The notes below the pieces were generated by a model that did no database searches, was not told the origin of the DNA, and worked only from the letters and a program-made list of their open reading frames with translations. A program made the translations under genes and the position numbers. Positions 51,812 to 64,000 of a stretch of DNA of 64,000 bases are shown one piece after another. Within the stretch, counting starts at the first letter, position 1, and each line of letters starts with the position of its first letter. The DNA comes from Corynebacterium lizhenjunii (lineage in GTDB: Bacteria > Actinomycetota > Actinomycetes > Mycobacteriales > Mycobacteriaceae). The stretch lies in NCBI RefSeq assembly GCF_011038655.2, contig NZ_CP064954.1, positions 2,232,001 through 2,296,000 on the forward strand, given 5' to 3'.

Positions 51812-52993
51812 CTAGGGTGTTGCGCGGGCAAGGGCGCGAACGGACCAGAAAGCAGCGACAGCGGCCAACGCACCGCTGCAGAAGATGCCCAGACCCATAG
51901 TGGCCGGCGGGTAGGAGCCGAAGCCCATCAGCGGGGAGACCGCGCCGCCCAGCAGGGACTGCACGCAACCCATGACGGCAGAAATGGAGCCGGCGTAGGG
52001 GCGCATGTAGCCGGTGGCCAAGGCGGTGGAGTTGCCCATGATGACGCCTACGGGGGCGGTAGCGAGCATCACCAGTGGAAGCACCACGGCCGGGCCGGCG
52101 TGCAGAGCGGTGGCCACAGCGGCACCCGCCCCGCCACAGACCATAAGCACCGTCCCGGCGCGCAGCATGGTGGCCGGGCCAACACGGCCGACAAGACGCC
52201 CATTGACCACGGTGGTGGCGAAAATCCCCAGGGCGTTTAGCGCGAAGAGCAGCGAGTAGACCCGCGGGCTAAACCCGTAAACGGACTGCACCACAAAGGA
52301 AGAGGCGGAAATGTAGCTAAACAGCGCCGCGAACGCGAAAGCAACGGTGAGAATAAACCCCCACAGCACGGGGGTGCGCAGGACGCGCGCGTAGTTGCCG
52401 GCGACGGTGCGCACCAGGCTGCCGGTGCGCGCAACGCCGCCGCCGGTTTCAGGCAGCAGCCAATACGCCAGCACCAGTTGGAGGGCGTGCAGGCCCACGA
52501 GGACCCAGTAGATGCCGCGCCAGCCAATTGGCTGCGCAAGCAGGCCGCCTAGAATCGGCGCGACGGCCGGGGCCAGAGCGCCAATGGCCATGAGCAGGGA
52601 AAACGCGCGGGCGGCGGCCTCACCGCTGAGCAGGTCCGGCACCACGGAGCGCGCCAGCACCGCGCAAGCCCCGCCGCCCAGGCCTTGGAATATGCGCGCC
52701 GCCACTAGCGTGCCGATGCCCGGTGCCATCGCCGCCACTGCCGATGCCCCAAGCGCCACCACCGCCCCCGCCAACAGCAAGCGGCGCCGGCCCACGATGT
52801 CTGAGACCGGCCCGATAAGCAGCTGCCCCATGGCCATGCCCACAAAGAAGCCGGTCAGGGTGAGTTGGACCTGCGGTTGGGTGGCGCCGAACTCGTCGGC
52901 AATCTGCGGCATGACCGGGAGGTACATGTCAGTTGCAAAAGGCGCTGTTGCGGACAACAGCGCCAAGACAAACAACAAGGGGGCAGAAATCAT
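51812..52993 (-). CDS. Bcr/CflA-family MFS efflux transporter
   Basis: A 393-aa, 12-TM exporter. ATAPFATDMYLPVMPQIADE is the Bcr/CflA TM1 signature, and GPVSDIVGRRRLLLAG is the MFS loop motif. It probably exports drugs such as bicyclomycin-like compounds, or dipeptides. ATG 52993 overlaps the TGA of the ABC permease (ATGA), so the transporter is coupled to the ABC genes; the longer frame upstream lies inside the permease gene. Confidence 0.9.
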   Translation of the reverse strand: MISAPLLFVLALLSATAPFATDMYLPVMPQIADEFGATQPQVQLTLTGFFVGMAMGQLLIGPVSDIVGRRRLLLAGAVVALGASAVAAMAPGIGTLVAARIFQGLGGGACAVLARSVVPDLLSGEAAARAFSLLMAIGALAPAVAPILGGLLAQPIGWRGIYWVLVGLHALQLVLAYWLLPETGGGVARTGSLVRTVAGNYARVLRTPVLWGFILTVAFAFAALFSYISASSFVVQSVYGFSPRVYSLLFALNALGIFATTVVNGRLVGRVGPATMLRAGTVLMVCGGAGAAVATALHAGPAVVLPLVMLATAPVGVIMGNSTALATGYMRPYAGSISAVMGCVQSLLGGAVSPLMGFGSYPPATMGLGIFCSGALAAVAAFWSVRALARATP

Positions 52994-53757
52994 GCGTCCC
53001 GTTTTACCAGGCTGACTACTCCTAGGATCCATAGGGCTAGCCCCCAGCCCATGAAGACGAAGAGGTAGCCCCAGACGTTGCCTTCGAGGGGGCCATCGGC
53101 GGCGGGGATGTCGCCCAGCCAGCCGCGCAGGGCGTAGAAGGGGGAGAAGTGGACGGCGTCGGAGCCGATCTTGGGGATCAGCTGAACCATGGTGTCAATG
53201 CCCCAGAAGAGAATAAGGCCCACGGCAATCGAGCCGGCGGATTGGCGCAACAGCAGCGCCAGGCCTTGGGAAAAGAGCACTAGCAGTGCGGTTCCCAGGG
53301 GGAATGCCCACAGGGCTCGCTGTGCGGCGGGATCGGAAAACAGGGTGGTGTAGCCGCCGTGGATTTCATCGGCAAGCAGGCCGGCCAAAAGCAGGGCCGC
53401 TGCTAGGCCCACCAGCATGATGACTGCGGCGACGACAGCGTAGAGCAACAGCTTGGCGGCGGCGACGACCTCGCGTTTTGGCGTGGCCAGGTACACCGGG
53501 ACTTGCAGGTTGTAGCGGTATTCGGTGGTGACCACCATGATGGCCTGGATCATCAACACCGACAGGTTGAGCCACTGGAGGCCGGAGACCAAGGCGGCGG
53601 CGTCAGCGATGGCGGGAGCTCCCTCGAACAGTGACGTCGCCGTGGTCACCAGCCATGCCCACACCAGGGTGAAGACGAAGAACAGCGCGGTGGTCCACCA
53701 GAAGGACTTAGTTGAGGTCAGCTTGGACCATTCCGCGCGCAGAACGTTAAGCAACAT
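52990..53757 (-). CDS. ABC-2 type exporter permease
   Basis: A 255-aa membrane protein with six TM segments. N-terminal MLLNVLRAEWSKLTSTKSFWWT (here shortened) is typical of ABC-2 permeases of Actinobacteria, followed by TTEYRYNLQVPVYLATPKR and LGVVSLVKRDA at the end. ATG 53757 overlaps the ATPase gene by 11 bp. With the ATPase it forms an exporter of unknown substrate. Confidence 0.88.
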   Translation of the reverse strand: MLLNVLRAEWSKLTSTKSFWWTTALFFVFTLVWAWLVTTATSLFEGAPAIADAAALVSGLQWLNLSVLMIQAIMVVTTEYRYNLQVPVYLATPKREVVAAAKLLLYAVVAAVIMLVGLAAALLLAGLLADEIHGGYTTLFSDPAAQRALWAFPLGTALLVLFSQGLALLLRQSAGSIAVGLILFWGIDTMVQLIPKIGSDAVHFSPFYALRGWLGDIPAADGPLEGNVWGYLFVFMGWGLALWILGVVSLVKRDA

Positions 53758-54685
53758 TGCCGTCCCCTTTCGTGCCGGCGTGGTACTGGACATCATCTTT
53801 AGTCATGTGCATAAACGCTTCCTCCAGGGAGGCCCGGCGCGCGGTGAGTTCGGCCAGCGGCACGCCCACAGAGTAGGCCAATTTGCCCACGTAGTCGGTG
53901 GTGGTATCCGGCACCACCAGGCGGGCACGCCCTTCGGCGTCGGTGTCTTGGGTGGCGGAAAGGCCTTCGGCGCGCAGGGCATCGGCAAGCTCGGACAGAT
54001 GTTCGGCACGCACCAGGACGGCTGAGGCGGCGTGGTTTTGGACAAACTCGCCCACCGGCTGGTTAGCAATCAGGCGCCCGCGGCCGATGACCAGCAGCTG
54101 GTCCGCGGTCTGCGCCATCTCTGAGAGCAGGTGCGAGGAAATCAGCACGGTGCGTCCCTCAGCGGCCAGGGAACGCACCAGGGTGCGCACCCAGTGGATG
54201 CCTTCTGGGTCTAGACCATTTACTGGCTCGTCCAGGAGCAGCACTTCCGGGTCTCCCAGCAGCGCGGCGGCTAGGCCCAGACGCTGTCCCATGCCCAGGG
54301 AGAAGCCCCCGGCGGGCTTGCCGGCGACATCGCTAAGCCCCACTATGCCCAGTACCTCATCAACCCGCCGCAGCGGAATCCCGTTGGAGTGCGCTAGCCA
54401 CTTCAAGTGATTCGCGGCGCTGCGCCCGGAGTGGACCGCTTTGGCATCCAGCAGGGCGCCGACTTTGCGCAGGGGTTGTTTCCATTCGGCGTAGGGTTTG
54501 CCGTCAATGAGCGCCTGCCCGGCGATGGGCCGGTCCAGGCCCAGAATCATCCGCATGGTGGTGGACTTGCCGGCGCCGTTGGGGCCGAGGAACCCGGTGA
54601 CTTGCCCGGGGGTGACCGTAAAGGTCAGGTCATCTACTGCGCGGACTGACCCGTATTCCTTGGTCAATCCTTGTACGTCAATCAT
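53747..54685 (-). CDS. ABC exporter ATP-binding protein
   Basis: A 312-aa ATPase with Walker A GPNGAGKSTT, a signature-like FSLGMGQRLGLAAALLG, Walker B EVLLLDEPVNGLDPEG and H-loop LISSHLLSEMAQ. The C-terminal extension is typical of ABC-2 drug or bacitracin exporters. ATG 54685 lies 10 bp after the Nudix stop. A dispersed motif copy (53979-53991) encodes part of ELADALRAE. Confidence 0.93.
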   Translation of the reverse strand: MIDVQGLTKEYGSVRAVDDLTFTVTPGQVTGFLGPNGAGKSTTMRMILGLDRPIAGQALIDGKPYAEWKQPLRKVGALLDAKAVHSGRSAANHLKWLAHSNGIPLRRVDEVLGIVGLSDVAGKPAGGFSLGMGQRLGLAAALLGDPEVLLLDEPVNGLDPEGIHWVRTLVRSLAAEGRTVLISSHLLSEMAQTADQLLVIGRGRLIANQPVGEFVQNHAASAVLVRAEHLSELADALRAEGLSATQDTDAEGRARLVVPDTTTDYVGKLAYSVGVPLAELTARRASLEEAFMHMTKDDVQYHAGTKGDGNVA

Positions 54686-54695
54686 GCGCACTACC

Positions 54696-55187
54696 CTACC
54701 GGCAAATCTCGCGCAGCCGGGGCAGTGCTTGGGCAAAAGGCTCCAGCAGGTCCAGTCCGGTGGTTCCGGCCCACAGCTGGGTTAGCGGAACCCAGCGCAA
54801 TTCTACGGACTCGGCGTTGGCTTGGGTTTCTAGCTGGCGCGGTGCGGTGGCTATCACGGTGGTGTATGTCCAGCCGCTGGGCCCGGGTCCGGCGGTGACT
54901 TCCTGCGCGACGACGGTGACCTCGCGGCTGTCAATGCCGCATTCTTCCACAGTTTCGCGCAGCGCCGCGGCCTGGGCGGATTCCCCGGCATCGCGCGCGC
55001 CACCGGGAATGCCCCAGGTCCCGCCCATGTTGGTCCAGGGTGCCCGGTGTTGTAGCAGCACCGCGCCGTCGGCGATAAGAAACAGCCCGGCCGCCCCAAA
55101 GCGCCCCCACACCGGCTGCCCGCTGGGCCCCTGTGCCCAGCCGTCGCCGCTGCCTTGCTTGCCGATGCCCTGCCTACCTGTAGCCAT
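54696..55187 (-). CDS. Nudix hydrolase
   Basis: A 163-aa protein with a complete Nudix box, GARDAGESAQAAALRETVEE followed by CG, and upstream WGIPGG. It hydrolyses nucleoside diphosphate derivatives; the substrate is unknown. It is first of a four-gene operon with the ABC exporter and MFS gene. ATG 55187 is preferred; the frame upstream is extra. Confidence 0.9.
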   Translation of the reverse strand: MATGRQGIGKQGSGDGWAQGPSGQPVWGRFGAAGLFLIADGAVLLQHRAPWTNMGGTWGIPGGARDAGESAQAAALRETVEECGIDSREVTVVAQEVTAGPGPSGWTYTTVIATAPRQLETQANAESVELRWVPLTQLWAGTTGLDLLEPFAQALPRLREICR

Positions 55188-55243
55188 GCCTGCCATCCTA
55201 GCGGGGAGGGGGCATCGGCAGGCTAAGTGTGTATTCTGAAGCA

Positions 55244-56673
55244 ATGACTAAGCCCGCACCGACTGATGGCGTGGTCACGGACCATTGGCTGGATGAGGTC
55301 ACCTCGCCCTCGCAGCCGCTGTTTGACCGCGCGACGCACCGCGCTATGGCGTGGTTTGCGGGGCCGGCGCGTCTGGTGCGGCAGGCCTACGGGTTTGTGG
55401 CAACCACGCCGGGCAAGCTGACGGCGCTAACATTGGTGCTCACGGTGGCTATTGGGGCGGCGGGGCTGTCGATGGCGAATTTTTCTTCCGTACGCCACGA
55501 GCGCCTGGATGTGCTGCTCAATTCGACGGAGCCGATGAACTCCGCGGCGCACAAGCTCTACACCTCGTTGTCTTTGGCAGACACGGTAGCTACTACGGGG
55601 TTTGTGCAGGTGGGGTTGGAATCGGCGGACTCGCGGGCGCGCTACCATGCCGCGCTGGACCGCGCTACGGTGGCGGCGACGGAGTCGGTGCTGGGCACGG
55701 ACTCGCAGGATAGGGAGATCCGCGAGCTGGTGGTCTATATTCAGCGCCAGTTGCCGGTGTATGCGGGGATGGTGGAAACGGCGCGCGCGAACCACCGGGA
55801 GGACAACGCGGTGGCCGTGAATTACATGTCCAATGCCTCTGCGCTGATGCGCGAGGAGATTCTTCCGGCGGCCGCCGAGCTGTTTCGCCTGACCGGCATC
55901 AAGGTCGAACAGCAGCAAAACGAGTTAACCTCACCGCAGTGGGTGCCCATTTCCGGGTTCTTGGCGGCATTGGCGTTGTTGTTGGCGGCGCAGTGGTGGC
56001 TGTGGCGGCTATCAAGACGGCGCTTTAACCGCGGCTTCCTAGCGGCCACGGCACTGCTGGTGATTGCGCTGGCCTGGGTAGTCACGGCTAATGTTTTGAC
56101 GTGGACGGCCGGGTCGCAGCGCTTTGAGTCCACCGCCGCGCCGTGGGAGCAACTGACCAATGCGCAGATTGCCGCGCAGCAGGCGCGCACCACGGAGACG
56201 TTAATGTTGGTCTCCCGCCAGGCGTCCTTAGAGTCTACCGGTGGGGTGGGGTTTGAGCAGATGCTCAGCCAACTGCACCAGGCGTTAGATGCCTATGAGG
56301 ACGCCGAGTACTTGGAGCGTTCGCAGCGCTTTGCGGTGTATACGGCGCGGGCAGCGGCCGATAATTGGTCTACCGCCCACCACGCGCTGGTGGCGGATTT
56401 GAGCGCCGGGCGCTACGACCGGGCCGTGGCGCATACCACCGGCATGTCGCAATCCGGCAAGCCGCTGGGAGCGGTGTCCGCCGCGGAGTCTTTTAATAAG
56501 GTAGACCATTCGCTAACGGAGTTGATTGCAGATACCCGCGATGTCATGCGCTCCTTCATCCAAGACGGCGTGCGGGCCAACCGCGCCCTGGGCGGCGGCG
56601 TGGGCGCACTAACGGTACTGGCTATCATTTGCGTGTGCTTGGGCATTCGCCCCCGGCTTCAGGAGTATCTGTG

Positions 56674-56674
<1 letters not shown>
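55244..56674 (+). CDS. glnX: GlnX-like membrane protein of the PknG pathway
   Basis: A 476-aa membrane protein with TM segments LTALTLVLTVAIGAAGLSMA, ISGFLAALALLLAAQWWLW, LAATALLVIALAWVVTANVL and LTVLAIICVCLGIRP, and long helical periplasmic parts between them. Known role in Corynebacteriales: GlnX passes an amino acid signal from GlnH to kinase PknG. The operon glnX-glnH-pknG is complete here. ATG 55244 is chosen; a GTG five codons upstream is possible. Its stop overlaps the glnH start (TGATG). Confidence 0.9.
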
Positions 56675-60384
<3,710 letters not shown>

Positions 60385-60635
60385 TGGCCTTTCGTGGTGC
60401 ACTTGCCGAGGGTCTGGGGCTGCATGTTTGTCCCGGGTCTGGCCCCCAGTCCTAGCTGGCCTTTCGCGGGCCCGACAGTCAATCTGTCGTGTACCGGCGC
60501 GGTTGCCGCTGGTCGCTCGCACAACGGTCCGCGCAGCACCGCATCCACCGCCTGGCCACGCAGACTACGCTGACCACGCAGGCCATCCAACCCGCCCGGA
60601 CAACACAGACCGCAACCCCATCCGTCACTTCAGCT

Positions 60636-60758
60636 ACCTGGATACGAAACTAGCCCGCGACTTATACAAGTAGACAAATTCAAAATCCGCGACCTGGGAA
60701 AACCCTACTGTCCTTTCGCCACCTGGATACGAAACTTTCCCGCAACTTATACAAGTAG
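60636..60758 (-). repeat. Paired 38-bp repeat, 85-bp period (locus 2)
   Basis: On the minus strand two copies of CTACTTGTATAAGTYGCGGG plus (N)WAGTTTCGTATCCAGGT lie at 60758-60721 and 60673-60636. The 47-bp spacer contains GTTTTCCCAGGTCGC at the same offsets (17 and 15) as the element at 31523-31645. The variable parts of the spacers are unrelated. It lies in the accessory insert between pknG and the DUF559 gene. Confidence 0.85.
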
Positions 60759-60841
60759 ACACCACTGGAGCAAGACGCATTGCCAAGACCCTCGGGACTG
60801 AGCAATCGCCCACCACCCACAAAAGGCAATGAGTTACTGTC

Positions 60842-61687
60842 TTACATCCACCGCCGTACAGTCTGCACAAACTCCACTGGTCGTTGAAAAAGTTCCCCCG
60901 GAGAGAAGCGGAGCACGCGGTACCCTGCGTTTTGAAGACGGACTTCCCGCCGGCGTTCATCGCGTATCATTTCGTCAGCGCTGCGACCGTCCCAGCTGTT
61001 GCTGTATTTGACCTCGCCGTCGATTTCAACCACCACACTCTTTCCAACTAACAAGTCCACCCGTATTCCCTCCAACACATTGACTTGCTGCCGGGCCGAA
61101 ATCCCCTCGTAATGCAGTAATGCGTATGCAAGGGCTTCATATGGAGACTCAGACAAGCCGGTCGCCAGCTTCAGAACTCGCCGAACCTCACCGCGGCCTT
61201 TGACATTACGCATGCAATCTAGAATGTCTTGTACCCCTTGCAAGCTCTCACCCCCGTGCAGATGACCTTCGGCCGCCACAAATCCGCGGATCCACCCGCT
61301 GAATCTGGCGATGTCAAATATTGTCCGGTCCACGGTGGTCGCTCTAACGCCGCACACTGTAGTCACTGCTCCTTCAAGCCGCATTCGTCGGTACTCGGTT
61401 TGCGGTGGCCAATTCGCCTTCGGAGGAAGGCTGCCCGAGAACGCCGCTAACATCACCGGCGCAGGCTGCTCCCTGGATGGCAGGACCCACAGGTTGTGAA
61501 CACTGCCTGCCGATTCCCCCACTAGCACCGCCCTGCGCAAACTTAGGGCTTGTGCAAGGCAGCGAAGGCGATATTGTTCGTGTCGTTGAAGCTTCTCGTA
61601 GGCTGCGCGGTCTACGCCATAGCCGCGAGCCAATGTCACCGAGTGGGCGGTATCCCCCGAGAGCTTCTGTATGCGCAGAAGTTCCAT
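60842..61687 (-). CDS. DUF559/Vsr-like nuclease-fold protein
   Basis: A 281-aa protein. The C-terminal 110 residues have a DUF559-type endonuclease fold: VDLLVGKSVVVEIDGEVKYS, DERRREVRLQNAGYRVLRFS. The Asp and Glu-x-Asp residues fit a PD-(D/E)xK site. The N-terminal part resembles the wing-like domain of AbiEi-type proteins (ARGYGVDRAAYEKLQR). Such proteins are common in actinobacterial accessory regions and function is unproven. ATG 61687 is the likely start. It occupies the space where pknG and ackA are neighbours in other corynebacteria. Confidence 0.75.
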   Translation of the reverse strand: MELLRIQKLSGDTAHSVTLARGYGVDRAAYEKLQRHEQYRLRCLAQALSLRRAVLVGESAGSVHNLWVLPSREQPAPVMLAAFSGSLPPKANWPPQTEYRRMRLEGAVTTVCGVRATTVDRTIFDIARFSGWIRGFVAAEGHLHGGESLQGVQDILDCMRNVKGRGEVRRVLKLATGLSESPYEALAYALLHYEGISARQQVNVLEGIRVDLLVGKSVVVEIDGEVKYSNSWDGRSADEMIRDERRREVRLQNAGYRVLRFSPGELFQRPVEFVQTVRRWM

Positions 61688-61960
61688 AGGCACTAGCCCA
61701 CCACATTTCGCCCCGCAGCGCAAGGGGTTAGCCCGGGAACGGACTCAAGGGGTCCCGGCAAGATTTCCTCTAAAGCAATCCGCCATGGACAAACAGAACC
61801 AATCAATGCCCGCGAAGGAAGCTGGGCTTACGAAGAGTCCACCCTGGCCGCCCCGCAGGAGCAACTCTTAGGCTTCTACCAGCCGTTATGCGGAAGCGCG
61901 CTTAATGTCCAGGGTTCCTGCTAATCTCCTTTTCACCTTCAAGAATAAGGAGATTTCACC
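61688..61960. other. Intergenic region upstream of the small membrane-protein operon
   Basis: No supported gene. A 28-codon frame at 61785 (MDKQNQSMPAKEAGLTKS...) has no binding site. CTCCTTTTCACCTTCAAGAA-TAAGGAG near 61929-61952 forms an imperfect inverted repeat (CTCCTT/AAGGAG) that would cover the binding site of the next gene. Confidence 0.4.
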
Positions 61961-62539
61961 ATGACAGCCCAACAACAAACAACTGCAGCGCAGCGATTAG
62001 CCGACTCCGTTTTCCCCACAGCCATTAGCTCAATGCTGGGGGTTGTACGTCTTGTGGTCATCATTATCGCGCTAGGCTCCCTGACAGCAGTCACCCTAGC
62101 TCTAACGGCCCTGCTTACCCACTCGAGTATGGGAACAATCGTCGCAGATTTAGCGACCTATCAAGGACCGCTAGTGGGTGCCTTTGCCACCTTACTTACT
62201 GCTTCCGTGGCTCTAGATGCCGTTGGCCAAAAGATGCGCGCCGACCATCGCGAGGAGTTCCTGGCCAAAATGAAGTGGGCCGTTGAGCTCACCTTACAGA
62301 CTGGCAATCCAGACCACCAAGCACTAGGACTTCAACTAATTTCCAGCAGCATGCAACCGCCAACAAATCGGTATTCTGACAAGACTCTATACTATCCACT
62401 CCGTTGGTTTACCCAGCAGATCACGCACGTGCTCCCTGCAAAACAGCCGGATTCCTCATCGCTGGATGACAAGGCACCCGCAGGCCCAGGCAACCTTGTA
62501 GACTGTGAACAGGAACGCCACGAAAGTGAGGAACACTAA
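61961..62539 (+). CDS. Small membrane protein of unknown function
   Basis: A 192-aa protein. AAGGAG lies 8 nt before ATG 61961. Two TM segments are visible (VVRLVVIIIALGSLTAVTLA, LVGAFATLLTASVALDAVG), then a soluble helical part (MRADHREEFLAKMKWAVELT) and a polar tail rich in Asp, Glu and Ser. No family recognised. It is coupled to the next gene (TAAATG). GC content is lower than in the neighbouring core genes, which suggests acquired DNA. Confidence 0.75.
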   Translation: MTAQQQTTAAQRLADSVFPTAISSMLGVVRLVVIIIALGSLTAVTLALTALLTHSSMGTIVADLATYQGPLVGAFATLLTASVALDAVGQKMRADHREEFLAKMKWAVELTLQTGNPDHQALGLQLISSSMQPPTNRYSDKTLYYPLRWFTQQITHVLPAKQPDSSSLDDKAPAGPGNLVDCEQERHESEEH

Positions 62540-62713
62540 ATGTCTTCCAAAAATGCGAACACGCAATGGGACCATCTCACCGAACAACAACTCCGCAACT
62601 TAAGGGAAGCAGCGGAAGAAGCTGTCCGCGCCATCGAGGCAGCTTATCCATTTGATCCCAACAAAAAGCGCACGTGGAAGCAGGTTTTCGTCGACGCTTA
62701 CCGCTCCGCATAA
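62540..62713 (+). CDS. 57-aa protein of unknown function
   Basis: ATG 62540 overlaps the stop region of the previous gene (TAAATG; GAGGAACAC upstream as binding site) and ends at TAA 62713. The product (MSSKNANTQWDHLTEQQLRN, LREAAEEAVRAIEAAYPFDP, ending QVFVDAYRSA) is helical and polar with no TM segment. Probably a soluble partner of the membrane protein. No family recognised. Confidence 0.6.
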   Translation: MSSKNANTQWDHLTEQQLRNLREAAEEAVRAIEAAYPFDPNKKRTWKQVFVDAYRSA

Positions 62714-62820
62714 ACACCCACTACAACAGCTACTTCGGCGGCAATCCGGGTTATTGGCGGGCACCGCTCGGGGGACGGGCCAGGGCCCACTTAGGAGCGA
62801 CCCCACTAAGAAGAGGATTG

Positions 62821-62930
62821 CCTAGGGGCGCCCGCCAGCGAGGGGAACGCCCTACCTAGGGGGAGGCGCCAGCCAACGAGGGGAACACCCTGCCTAGGGG
62901 CGCCCGCCAGCGGGGGAGGCGCCGGCCAGC
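62821..62930. repeat. GC-rich degenerate tandem repeat before ackA end
   Basis: Units CCTAGGGGCGCCCGCCAGCG-AGGGGAACGCCCT (62821-62854), CCTAGGGGGAGGCGCCAGCC-AACGAGGGGAACACCCTG (62855-62892) and a third partial copy fill the 3' flank of ackA. The rest of 62714-62951 holds nothing recognisable. Confidence 0.7.
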
Positions 62931-62951
62931 GGGAAGAAGAGGGGATCGGGG

Positions 62952-64000
62952 CTAGTAGAGGCCCTCCGCGCGGGCTTGGGCAGCGACGGCCGCGGACTTT
63001 TGGGCGATGGCCAGCTCCTCGTTGGTGGGGACCACGAAGACCTTCACGGGCGAGTCCGCGGTAGAAATCATGCGGGGCTCCTTGGAGCGGACCAAGTTGG
63101 CCTCCTTGTCGAAGTGGATGCCGTACATGTCCAGGTTGTAGAGGGCGTCTTGGCGGACCTCGGTATCGTTTTCGCCGACGCCGGCGGTAAACGTAATCGC
63201 ATCCACACGGCCCAGGGCGATCATGTAGGAGCCAATGAATCGCCGCAGCTGGTGGATGTATATGTTGTAGGCCAGCCAGGCGTCTTGGTCTTGTTCCTCA
63301 ATGCGTTGGCGCAGCAGACGGAAGTCGTTGACTCCGGCGATGCCCTTGACACCGGATTGCTTGTTCAGCAGATTATCAATCTCATCAATCGACATGCCCG
63401 CCTGGCGGACCAGGTGGAAAATAATGCCCGGATCTATATCTCCGCAGCGCGTGCCCATGGCCAGGCCCGCCAAAGGGGTCAGGCCCATGGAGGTATCGAT
63501 AGGCCGGCCGTGGCGAATAGCAGCAGCTGAGGCACCATTGCCCAGGTGCAAGGTAATTTGGTTGACGGTGGCGGGGTCCTTGTCCAACAGCTTTGGCACC
63601 TGCTGGGACACGAACTCGTGGGACGTGCCGTGGAAACCATAGCGGCGCACATCGTACTGCGAGGCCACCTCGCTGTTAATGGCGTACAGCGCGGCAGCCG
63701 GCGGAATGTGATTAAAGAACGCGGTATCAAACACCGCCACGTGCGGAATATCCGGCAGCATGGCACGGGCCACCCGAATGCCGTCCAGGTTGGCGGGGTT
63801 GTGTAGCGGCGCGAGAGGGATCAGGTCCTCGATCATGGACTCGATTTCATCGACAATCAACTGCGGCTCGGAGAAGAGCTTGCCGCCGTGCACCACGCGG
63901 TGGCCAACGGCAATGACCTCAACATCGGTAGGCCCCACGTTGTGCTCGCCCATAATGGCAAAAGCACGCTCCAGACCGAAAGAATGCGTGGGGATTTCCA
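62952..64000 (-). CDS. ackA: Acetate kinase, 5' end outside window
   Basis: The frame is open from the stop at 62952 to the window edge ([20 protein letters not shown] runs through the internal ATG at 63953). Motifs: [67 protein letters not shown]. It converts acetyl phosphate and ADP to acetate and ATP. About 50 N-terminal residues are missing. Its place downstream of glnX-glnH-pknG is the corynebacterial arrangement, with pta expected beyond the edge. Confidence 0.97.
   Translation of the reverse strand, partial: EIPTHSFGLERAFAIMGEHNVGPTDVEVIAVGHRVVHGGKLFSEPQLIVDEIESMIEDLIPLAPLHNPANLDGIRVARAMLPDIPHVAVFDTAFFNHIPPAAALYAINSEVASQYDVRRYGFHGTSHEFVSQQVPKLLDKDPATVNQITLHLGNGASAAAIRHGRPIDTSMGLTPLAGLAMGTRCGDIDPGIIFHLVRQAGMSIDEIDNLLNKQSGVKGIAGVNDFRLLRQRIEEQDQDAWLAYNIYIHQLRRFIGSYMIALGRVDAITFTAGVGENDTEVRQDALYNLDMYGIHFDKEANLVRSKEPRMISTADSPVKVFVVPTNEELAIAQKSAAVAAQARAEGLY

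Overview
The window looks like chromosome of a Corynebacterium. It is GC-rich. It carries the corynebacterial block glnX-glnH-pknG-ackA, a purD/HIT/two-component neighbourhood like that of C. glutamicum, a fused-type Mrp antiporter operon, a DUF3263/LytR_C pair, and two SpaDEF-type sortase-assembled pilus loci. I cannot name the species.

Layout. 0-3.1 kb: the end of an AAA ATPase gene, debris of a companion gene and probably of purB, then three tandem copies (plus one broken copy) of a 54-codon gene for a basic/amphipathic peptide, minus strand. 3.1-11.7 kb: pilus locus 1 (major pilin, class C sortase, minor pilin, class C sortase, large tip protein; minus strand), preceded by a 10-base poly-G tract and a decayed purD 3' end. 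12-14.8 kb: type I modification genes hsdM-hsdS without hsdR. 14.9-23.5 kb: pilus locus 2, same gene order and a 9-base poly-G tract, next to intact purD. 24.8-29.1 kb: HIT protein, PhoRS-like two-component system, DHA2 efflux pump. 29.3-31.4 kb: four further tandem copies of the 54-codon peptide gene, plus strand, then a paired 38-bp repeat and a long hairpin. 31.8-60.3 kb: mainly core genes (OPT transporter, M20 peptidase, mrpAB-C-D-E-F-G, GT87 mannosyltransferase, YbdK ligase, peptide deformylase, GNAT, exonuclease III, cardiolipin synthase, HNH endonuclease, Bcr-type MFS, ABC exporter, Nudix, GlnX-GlnH-PknG). 60.3-62.9 kb: an accessory insert between pknG and ackA with a second copy of the paired 38-bp repeat, a DUF559 protein, a small membrane protein and a 57-codon gene. 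ackA runs off the right end.

The best candidate for an undescribed system is the pair of peptide-gene arrays (about 1.5-3.1 kb and 29.3-31.4 kb). Each unit of about 515-567 bp has its own promoter, a structured leader of about 160-180 nt that can hide the ribosome binding site, a 54-codon peptide gene and a 3' hairpin whose stem bases change in a compensating way between copies. The peptides have a conserved cationic first half and a C-terminal helix with polar residues every 3-4 positions. They could be secreted or surface-active peptides, small porin-like peptides, or membrane toxins of type I style; sequence alone does not decide. Second come the two pilus loci, which look like a duplicated or re-imported locus at the purD-purB junction with slippage-prone G tracts upstream, and the exactly spaced 38/47/38-bp repeat element found at two places 29 kb apart.
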